Both the position numbers and the translations under genes were made by a program. Below are positions 1 through 4,984 of a DNA stretch of 6,030 bases, piece after piece (position 1 is the stretch's first letter; every line of letters begins with the position of its first letter). Under the pieces are notes generated by a model that saw only the letters and a program-made list of their open reading frames with translations, did no database searches and had not been told where the DNA came from. Source of the DNA: Lachnospiraceae bacterium (GTDB lineage Bacteria > Bacillota > Clostridia > Lachnospirales > Lachnospiraceae); assembly GCA_014804495.1 (NCBI GenBank), contig JAAUZS010000012.1, forward strand, positions 27,625 to 33,654, written 5' to 3'.

Positions 1-32
1 CAGGAAAACTGTAGAAAGAAATTTTTTAAAAG

Positions 33-43
33 AAAAGGAGAGG
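33..43 (+). promoter_or_regulatory. Ribosome binding site of the Flp-like pilin gene
   Basis: A purine-rich stretch with AAAAGGAGAGG lies just before the ATG at 50 and matches the Shine-Dalgarno consensus well. The strong site fits a major pilin that has to be made in excess. No promoter is visible in the 49 bases available, so transcription probably comes from upstream. Confidence 0.75.
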
Positions 44-49
44 AAAGTT

Positions 50-238
50 ATGGGTAAAAAGAGACTGAAAGGATTTAAAGACTTCCTAAAGGAAGAAGAA
101 GGAATGGGAACAGTAGAGATTATTCTGATTATTGTGGTGTTGGTCGGTCTGGTAATTATTTTTAAGGCACAGCTGCGCAGTCTGGTGCAAAGTGTATTTG
201 AAAAGATTACATCAGACAGCGGTACAATAATGTCATGA
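50..238 (+). CDS. Flp1-like prepilin of a Tad-type pilus
   Basis: This 62-residue protein is probably the structural pilin subunit of a Tad/Flp-type pilus. Seen in the sequence: a basic leader of 18 residues (rich in Lys and Arg, then three Glu) ending in Gly18, followed by M-G-T-V-E, so Glu23 stands at +5 of the predicted cleavage site. A single hydrophobic segment follows at about residues 24-40, then a short polar tail. Cleavage after Gly18 would leave a 44-residue mature pilin, a usual size for Flp pilins. The layout matches the Flp1-like family (Pfam 'Putative Flagellin, Flp1-like'), known from Tad loci of Clostridia. The stop overlaps the start of the next gene as ATGA, and a matching prepilin peptidase lies three genes downstream. 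It is probably inserted in the membrane, cleaved on the cytoplasmic face and then polymerised. The pilus function (adhesion, aggregation or other) cannot be told from this. Confidence 0.85.
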   Translation: MGKKRLKGFKDFLKEEEGMGTVEIILIIVVLVGLVIIFKAQLRSLVQSVFEKITSDSGTIMS

Positions 239-1671
239 AAAAAGGATACATAACGATTTTCCTGTCATTATCGTTAACATTGATTCTGTCCCTTGTATTC
301 ACTGTAATAGAAGGGGCGCGAATCAGTGCCATCAGGATGAAATTCGAGTGTGCAACAGACATTGGGATGAATTCGATTCTGGCAGAATATCATAGGGAAT
401 TGTTAGAGCAGTATGATTTATTGTTTGTGGATACATCTTATGGTGGAAGCATACCGTCCATTGCCAATACGGAAGAACATTTAAGGAAATATATCCAGGA
501 AAATTTTAATAGTCGGGGAAAAAGCATCTTTCGGAGGACAAGAGATTTTCTGGATATGAACGTGGAAAGTATAGAACTTACTGAATATTCTATTGCATCG
601 GATGAAGACGGTGATGTGCTAAAAAGGCAGATTAGTGACTATATGGCAGATTATCCGGTGGGAAACATACTTGCGCGGATTACAGGAAATTTTGCACAGG
701 TTGAAAGCTCTCAGATGGAAACACGAAATGTCGAAAGTGAAAGAGAAAGCGCTCAGTCACAAATTGATGAAATAGATTTGCCTTTGCAGGAGATGGAAGA
801 CGGCACATATGAAGAGGTTCCGCTAGATAATCCTGCTGATGCTGCCAATGCGACGCGCAGCATAGGAGTATTGAATTTGGTTGTGGATGATATAGACAGT
901 ATTTCAACAACTAAAATTATGCAAGAACAATATATTTCCGGACGTACATTGATGCGGGGGAGCGGGACATGTACAGAGGCAGAATCGGTTTCCGGAACAT
1001 CAAATGAGATTCTTTTTCTGGCTTATTTATTTGATAAATGCGGTTACTATGGAGCTGAAAAAGAAGACGCTATGCTGCAATATCAGATTGAATACATAAT
1101 TGCAGGCAAGGATACGGATTGGCAGAATCTTGAGCAGATAGCCAAAAGGCTTCTTAAGTGGAGAGAGGCTGCTAATGTACTTTATATAATGTCAGATGGC
1201 GCGAAAGTCGCAGAGGCAGAAGCAATGGCTCTTGCGCTGACTGCAGTAATGCTTTGCCCTGAACTGGTTGAACCTGTGAAGTATACGATTTTATTCGCAT
1301 GGGCATATGTAGAAAGTTTGCAGGATGTTAAGGATTTGTTCGGAGGCGGGCGTGTGCCGATTTATAAAACTGCTTCTGACTGGAAAACGGGAATTAACAG
1401 TATTAAGAATGTGAAAGGAAGTCTAAAAGATTCGGAAGACAGCGGCAGAGGGTTAAGCTATAAGGAATATCTGGAAATTATGTTGTTTCTTATGAATTCT
1501 CATGATAAGACTTTTCGGGCTATGGATATCATGGAAATGGATATCAGAAAAACGCCCGGAAACAGCGACTTCCGCTTGGACGGATGCTTTGATACATATC
1601 GTGCGAGACTGGCGGTTACGAGTGGATTTGGATACAGCTATGAAATGGAAAGGCTGTATGGATTTTATTAA
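235..1671 (+). CDS. DUF5702-type, TadG-like membrane-anchored Tad pilus accessory protein
   Basis: This 478-residue protein has one N-terminal membrane segment (about residues 5-25) after a three-residue positive start (M-K-K-G). The segment ends in I-E-G-A-R (25-29), which resembles the V-D-x-G-R that closes the TadG/TadE-type anchor. The rest should lie outside the membrane. I recognise family DUF5702 from the anchor and from a C-terminal block: Q-I-E-Y-I-I-A-G-K (about 284-292), a helical stretch rich in Ala and Leu (about 310-350), and A-W-A-Y-V-E-S-L (355-362) followed by D-V-K-D-L-F-G-G-G-R-V-P (364-375). Residues about 155-250 look like a low-conservation acidic linker. Gly4 could be a class III cleavage point, but +5 is Phe9 rather than Glu, so processing by the peptidase is doubtful. 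Translation starts inside the pilin stop codon (ATGA) with no clear ribosome binding site, which suggests coupling to the pilin. Known: the family travels with Tad genes. Its biochemical role is unknown; a minor pilin, tip or anchor role is inference. Confidence 0.75.
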   Translation: MKKGYITIFLSLSLTLILSLVFTVIEGARISAIRMKFECATDIGMNSILAEYHRELLEQYDLLFVDTSYGGSIPSIANTEEHLRKYIQENFNSRGKSIFRRTRDFLDMNVESIELTEYSIASDEDGDVLKRQISDYMADYPVGNILARITGNFAQVESSQMETRNVESERESAQSQIDEIDLPLQEMEDGTYEEVPLDNPADAANATRSIGVLNLVVDDIDSISTTKIMQEQYISGRTLMRGSGTCTEAESVSGTSNEILFLAYLFDKCGYYGAEKEDAMLQYQIEYIIAGKDTDWQNLEQIAKRLLKWREAANVLYIMSDGAKVAEAEAMALALTAVMLCPELVEPVKYTILFAWAYVESLQDVKDLFGGGRVPIYKTASDWKTGINSIKNVKGSLKDSEDSGRGLSYKEYLEIMLFLMNSHDKTFRAMDIMEMDIRKTPGNSDFRLDGCFDTYRARLAVTSGFGYSYEMERLYGFY

Positions 1672-1675
1672 GCGG

Positions 1676-1683
1676 AAAGGAGG
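1676..1683 (+). promoter_or_regulatory. Ribosome binding site of the TadE-like His/Cys protein gene
   Basis: AAAGGAGG is a near-perfect Shine-Dalgarno sequence 9 nt before the ATG at 1693. It lies in the 21-nt gap after the DUF5702 stop and fixes the start of the next gene, so the unusually long leader of that protein is probably real. Confidence 0.8.
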
Positions 1684-1692
1684 TAAAAGGGG

Positions 1693-2604
1693 ATGCCCTT
1701 TTTACGGTTAAAAAATAAAAATAAAAACAAATCGACAGCATATTCTCTCCGGACATATCTAGATGTTCTTCACCAAACGGAATCGATAAAAAGGGTGTCC
1801 TCTTTTACCTCGCGGAAGCTTAATGCATCAATGACAGTTGAAGCTGCTTTTGCATTGCCTTTGTTTTTGTTCTTTATTATAAACCTTATATCCGTCATGA
1901 ATGTAATTGGTGTACAGAGCAGATTTAATGCGGCTGTTCATCAGGTGGGAAATAAAATGGCATTTTATGGATATGCATATGAAAAAACGATAGGAGATAT
2001 ACTGCCTGAAGGAATGGCATCTGTATTGCTGACACAGATGTATGCCAAAGAGGAAGTTATGGACTATGTCGGAATAACGTACCTGAATCAGTCCTGCATT
2101 AAAAACGGAGCAGCCGGTATTAGATTCGATGGAACATCAATTATGGAGCGCAATGATATTGTTGAAATATGCGTGAATTATCAAGTTATTCCACTCTTTT
2201 CAATTCTTGGATTTGATGGGTTTGATATGAGTCAGCGTTATTACGGAAGGGCATGGACGGGGTATGATGTAGAGCTTGGAATAAGTGATTTTACGCAGGA
2301 TGACCCGATGGTATATGTGACAGAGACGGGAACTGTATACCATACGAATAGGAACTGTACATATCTAAACCCATCCATTTCCGCAGTCAATGAAGACAGC
2401 ATAGCGGATATGAGAAACCAATCAGGTGGAAAGTATTATCCATGCGAACTCTGCGGCAGCAGTAATGTGCAGGGTACTGTGTATATTACATCTCAGGGCA
2501 GCAGTTATCACACTATGATTACCTGCTCAGGATTAAAAAGAACAATTTATACGATACCGTTATCGCAGGTAGGAGGAAGAGGGAGGTGTTCAAGATGCAG
2601 ATAA
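1693..2604 (+). CDS. TadE-like pseudopilin with tandem C-terminal His/Cys (probable metal-binding) modules
   Basis: A 303-residue protein in three parts. (1) A long basic leader of 45 residues with several Lys/Asn repeats. (2) A TadE-type signal A-S-M-T-V-E-A-A (45-52) leading into a hydrophobic helix to about residue 69; Glu50 is at +5 if cleavage follows Ala45, where Ala replaces the usual Gly. (3) A mostly extracytoplasmic region ending in two related modules. Module 1 begins V-Y-V-T-E-T-G (207-213) and has His217, Cys222, Cys251 and Cys254. Module 2 begins V-Y-I-T-S-Q-G (263-269) and has His273, Cys278, Cys299 and Cys302. Both give H-x4-C...C-x2-C, which looks like a Zn-binding fold akin to the small Y-H-x4-C...P-C-x-x-C domains found at the ends of other bacterial proteins. 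Known: TadE-like proteins are minor pilins or accessory factors of Tad pili. Metal binding is inferred; the cysteines could instead form disulfides. The last 10 bases overlap the peptidase gene. Confidence 0.78.
   Translation: MPFLRLKNKNKNKSTAYSLRTYLDVLHQTESIKRVSSFTSRKLNASMTVEAAFALPLFLFFIINLISVMNVIGVQSRFNAAVHQVGNKMAFYGYAYEKTIGDILPEGMASVLLTQMYAKEEVMDYVGITYLNQSCIKNGAAGIRFDGTSIMERNDIVEICVNYQVIPLFSILGFDGFDMSQRYYGRAWTGYDVELGISDFTQDDPMVYVTETGTVYHTNRNCTYLNPSISAVNEDSIADMRNQSGGKYYPCELCGSSNVQGTVYITSQGSSYHTMITCSGLKRTIYTIPLSQVGGRGRCSRCR
2582..2588 (+). promoter_or_regulatory. Ribosome binding site deciding the ATG start of the prepilin peptidase
   Basis: GGAGGTG is complementary to the 16S rRNA tail and lies 6 nt before the ATG at 2595. 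An upstream in-frame GTG at 2586 is itself part of this site. That GTG could be read from AGGAGG at 2571-2576, but using it would make the better-placed site redundant. I therefore prefer ATG 2595. Confidence 0.6.
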
Positions 2605-3035
2605 ATGGCATTATTACGGAAGTTATAATTTTTGCTTTATTATGCATTTGTTCAGTATTTGATATCAGAAAAAAAGAACTTCCGTTAATGATATTAATCA
2701 CAGGCTTTTTGGCGGCACTGGGAATTGAGACGTGGCATGTATGTAAGGGATTGGAAACTGTTTCCGAAATAGCGGAATCTTTATTGCCGGGAGTATTTTT
2801 TCTATTGCTTAGTTTTTGTACGAGAGAAAAGGTAGGATATGGCGACGGAATTATGCTTATAATATTGGGATTATTTTTAGGATTTTTCAGATGCTTTCTT
2901 ATCTTATGCGTCGGCCTGATTTTTTTATCCGGATTTGCATTGATTTTGATGGTATTCCGCAAAGTGGGAAGGAACAGCAGGCTTCCGATGGTTCCGTTTC
3001 TTGCTATCGGAATGGGGGTGAGTTTCTTTGTTTAG
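2595..3035 (+). CDS. A24-family prepilin peptidase (TadV/CpaA type)
   Basis: This 146-residue polytopic membrane protein is an aspartic prepilin peptidase that should remove the leaders of the Flp pilin and the TadE-like proteins in this operon. Both catalytic Asp residues are visible in family context. The first is Asp23 in F-D-I-R-K-K-E-L-P, at the end of the first membrane helix. The second is Asp84 in the G-Y-G-D-G motif, followed by a hydrophobic Leu/Ile-rich helix. Hydrophobic stretches lie at about 5-22, 31-46, 63-75, 85-97, 99-117 and 130-146, in keeping with six helices. The short length and lack of the N-terminal cysteine-rich methyltransferase domain match the TadV/CpaA group, not the bifunctional PilD type. 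The gene overlaps the preceding one by 10 nt and the next by 8 nt, which points to translational coupling. An alternative GTG start at 2586 would add three residues. Function is confident at family level; substrate assignment follows from context. Confidence 0.88.
   Translation: MQINGIITEVIIFALLCICSVFDIRKKELPLMILITGFLAALGIETWHVCKGLETVSEIAESLLPGVFFLLLSFCTREKVGYGDGIMLIILGLFLGFFRCFLILCVGLIFLSGFALILMVFRKVGRNSRLPMVPFLAIGMGVSFFV
3014..3021 (+). promoter_or_regulatory. Ribosome binding site supporting a TTG start
   Basis: GGGGGTGA differs from the ideal GGAGGTGA only by a G that can wobble-pair with the anti-Shine-Dalgarno U. It ends 6 nt before the TTG at 3028. Its last three bases (TGA, 3019-3021) are an in-frame stop for the downstream gene, so no earlier start is possible. 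Confidence 0.6.
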
Positions 3036-3477
3036 GAAAATAAAACATATAACAGTAAATGGATATATGACATTGGAAGCCTGTTTTATTATGCCGTGGG
3101 TTATCTTTATGTTTGTCTTTTTGATTTATATTTCTTTTTATTCATATGATAAATGCGTATTGTTTCAGGATGTTTATACATTGTGTTTACGTGGGAGTAT
3201 CCAGAAGGAAGAAGGCGGAGCTGTGAGCTATATTAATACCCATATGAATGAACAGTTCGGAAAAAAATATTTTGGAACAGACAAGGTAGTAGGAAGTGCA
3301 GAACAGCACGGGCAGGAGATAAACGTATATGCGCGGTGCAGCGTACAAGTGCCATTTAACCATTTCATGACTATGGTTAAGGCAGGAGGCTGGCAGATTC
3401 AGGCAGAAGGTAAGGCATGGGAGATTAATCCAACGAAGTTGCTCCGCAGGTTTAGAATGGTGGAAAATTTCTTATAA
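3028..3477 (+). CDS. Small TadE-like pseudopilin of the Tad operon (TTG start)
   Basis: A 149-residue protein with a short basic leader (F-R-K-I-K-H) ending in Gly12, then Y-M-T-L-E, so Glu17 lies at +5 of a class III prepilin cleavage site. A hydrophobic helix follows (about residues 18-37), then a mixed extracytoplasmic region of roughly 110 residues with no domain I recognise. This is the TadE/pseudopilin layout. The TTG start is chosen because an in-frame stop lies at 3019-3021 and the next usable start, ATG 3067 (Met14), would remove the leader and the cleavage site. The gene starts inside the last codons of the peptidase (8-nt overlap), so the protein is probably made together with its processing enzyme. 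Three cysteines (in D-K-C-V, L-C-L-R and A-R-C-S) follow the anchor. It is likely a minor pilin or assembly factor; a more exact role cannot be read from the sequence. Confidence 0.75.
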   Translation: MFRKIKHITVNGYMTLEACFIMPWVIFMFVFLIYISFYSYDKCVLFQDVYTLCLRGSIQKEEGGAVSYINTHMNEQFGKKYFGTDKVVGSAEQHGQEINVYARCSVQVPFNHFMTMVKAGGWQIQAEGKAWEINPTKLLRRFRMVENFL

Positions 3478-3514
3478 TTAATTAAGAACAAAGAGGGATG
3501 GTAATAAAAGGAAA

Positions 3515-4918
3515 ATGATAGAAGCAAAATATTTTAAAGATTATAAACATAACTATATGATTCTAAAGTGTGAAGAGACAGGTATGGGAGAAAATTATCT
3601 TAGGAGCATGCTTGCGTATAATAGGATAGATGGTATTGTGAAATGCTCTGTCAGAAATGTTAACGGAGAGGTATACCTTTATTATGACGTTAGTTCAAAA
3701 ATTACTCTTGAAAATCTATATCAGGGAAAGAAAATGTCTTACGAACAGGTTAGGGATTTTTTTTGCCAGATAGATATGATTTACCGTAATCTGGGACAAT
3801 TTTTTATGGAAGAAAAAGGATTGTTGATGCAGCCGGATTGTATTTTCTATGATTTCTCATCTAAGAAATATTATGGGGTGTATTATCCGGTTAAAAACTT
3901 ATCAAACGAGAATCCCTATGAGCCGTTGATGGATTATCTGCTGAATCATTCAGATACGGGAAATCAAAAGTTGACGGATATTATTTATCAGATTTATGAA
4001 ATGTCGGAAAGCCCGTTTTTTTCCGTAGCTGATGTGTTAGCATTTTTCGATGAATCGGAAGATATAAAAGAAGTGGTGACGGTAATTGATAATGGCTCCG
4101 TATTTGGAGATGAAAGTATTGCGGAAACCGGTACAATAGGTGTAAATACAGAGGAATCCATAGAAACAGATAATGAAAATTTTTACGCACACCATGAAAT
4201 CAAAGGACAGACAGAGCAAAAGAAAAACACTATATATTATGCGGTCTTCAGCATAGTGTCGATATGTGGAATCGGCGCCGTATTGTGGATTTACAATAAT
4301 TATGAATTGACACCGAATGAAATGATGATGATTATGTGCTGTATGGCTGTTATGGGTTTATGTTTTATTTTTTCTATAGCACAGGTCTTGATGTCAGGAA
4401 GAAGAATGCAAAAAAAGGAACAGGAAGAACGCGAACTGTTAAGAGACATCGAAGATGAGTTTCGTGAGGAGAGTAATGTTGCTTTGCAAAATGTACTGGA
4501 TAAAAACATGGGAATGACATCTGCAGGCAATGTAAGAGGAACAAATGCAAGACCAGTATATAATGAGCAGGAGCATAATGAAAGCTATACCAGAACAATT
4601 TTTATGGATGTCAAAAGGCAGGAGATGGAATACAAACTGTATGCATTGGATAACAAAAATAAAAAGCATATTGAATTAACCAAGTTCCCTTTTACCATAG
4701 GAAAAATGGCGGGCTGTGTGGACTGTGTTCTGTCAGACGATTCTATTAGCAGACTTCACGCGCGTATTGAGAAGCAGGGTGACAAAATTCTTCTGACGGA
4801 TATGAATTCTATGAATGGAACATATAAAAACGGGCTGCGGATGGAGCCAAGTGAGACGGTAGAAATCGAGCCGGGAGATGAAATCCGGTTTGGGAAACTG
4901 AATTATTGTTATCGGTAA
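3515..4918 (+). CDS. DUF6382-FHA membrane protein of the Tad locus
   Basis: A 467-residue protein with four parts. The N-terminal part (about 1-175) matches what I know as DUF6382 and opens with Y-K-H-N-Y-M-I-L. An acidic linker (about 176-235) follows. Two membrane helices lie at about 240-260 and 270-292, the first preceded by Lys-Lys and the second followed by basic residues (R296, R297, K300, K301). A charged, probably coiled segment (296-322) leads to an FHA domain at about 373-467. FHA landmarks are I-G-K (395-397), S-I-S-R-L-H-A (410-416) and N-S-M-N-G-T (431-436), the last including Asn434. The usual Arg after the first Gly is Lys397. With two helices, both termini fall on the same side, most likely the cytoplasm. 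FHA domains bind phosphothreonine partners, so a regulatory or scaffolding role in pilus assembly is plausible but inferred. The ribosome binding site is weak: AAAAGG is only 3 nt before the ATG, and GAGGG is 17 nt before. The 37-nt gap holds no clear promoter, so the gene probably belongs to the pilus operon. Confidence 0.8.
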   Translation: MIEAKYFKDYKHNYMILKCEETGMGENYLRSMLAYNRIDGIVKCSVRNVNGEVYLYYDVSSKITLENLYQGKKMSYEQVRDFFCQIDMIYRNLGQFFMEEKGLLMQPDCIFYDFSSKKYYGVYYPVKNLSNENPYEPLMDYLLNHSDTGNQKLTDIIYQIYEMSESPFFSVADVLAFFDESEDIKEVVTVIDNGSVFGDESIAETGTIGVNTEESIETDNENFYAHHEIKGQTEQKKNTIYYAVFSIVSICGIGAVLWIYNNYELTPNEMMMIMCCMAVMGLCFIFSIAQVLMSGRRMQKKEQEERELLRDIEDEFREESNVALQNVLDKNMGMTSAGNVRGTNARPVYNEQEHNESYTRTIFMDVKRQEMEYKLYALDNKNKKHIELTKFPFTIGKMAGCVDCVLSDDSISRLHARIEKQGDKILLTDMNSMNGTYKNGLRMEPSETVEIEPGDEIRFGKLNYCYR

Positions 4919-4923
4919 GATTA

Positions 4924-4960
4924 TTGACTAATCATTCAGAATTGATATAATTTTTATAAT
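4924..4960 (+). promoter_or_regulatory. Probable sigma-A promoter of the arabinofuranosidase gene
   Basis: TTGACT (4924-4929) and TATAAT (4946-4951) are separated by 16 nt, close to the consensus -35/-10 arrangement. A second TATAAT at 4955-4960 has no matching -35 at proper spacing. Transcription from the first pair would begin near 4958, giving a leader of under 30 nt. No CcpA-like cre site or clear operator palindrome is visible in the 66-nt gap, so any sugar control must act elsewhere or through a site I do not recognise. Confidence 0.6.
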
Positions 4961-4969
4961 ACACATTTT

Positions 4970-4977
4970 AAAGGAGG
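4970..4977 (+). promoter_or_regulatory. Ribosome binding site deciding the GTG start of the arabinofuranosidase
   Basis: AAAGGAGG lies 7 nt before the GTG at 4985. It supports this GTG over any downstream ATG. The protein reads as conserved from its first residues (V-Q-I-F-I-N), in agreement with that choice. Confidence 0.8.
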
Positions 4978-4984
4978 CAGCACA

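Noticed and set aside
1..14. Possible 3' end of an upstream gene (frame with Gly-Lys-Leu then TAG at 12-14)
   Set aside because: Only three codons are visible, so neither the reading frame nor a product can be supported. A TadC-like gene would be expected there from known Tad gene order, but this cannot be shown from the window.
1502..1711. Plus-strand open frame of 69 codons bridging two genes
   Set aside because: It is an out-of-frame reading of the DUF5702 C-terminus and the start of the TadE-like gene. There is no ribosome binding site and no recognisable protein.
2519..2962. Minus-strand open frame of 147 codons
   Set aside because: It is opposite the prepilin peptidase, which has both catalytic Asp motifs. 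The Ile/Asn/Lys/Ser-rich translation shows no family features.
3469..3488. Inverted repeat TTCTTA-N8-TAAGAA at the end of the small TadE-like gene, considered as a terminator
   Set aside because: The stem is six mostly A/T pairs and no T-run follows. It would be unstable, and the next gene appears to belong to the same operon.
3498..3518. Six-codon mini-ORF (ATG to TGA) overlapping the start of the DUF6382-FHA gene
   Set aside because: Its only nearby Shine-Dalgarno-like bases sit directly against the ATG, too close to work well. A regulatory leader peptide is possible but unsupported.
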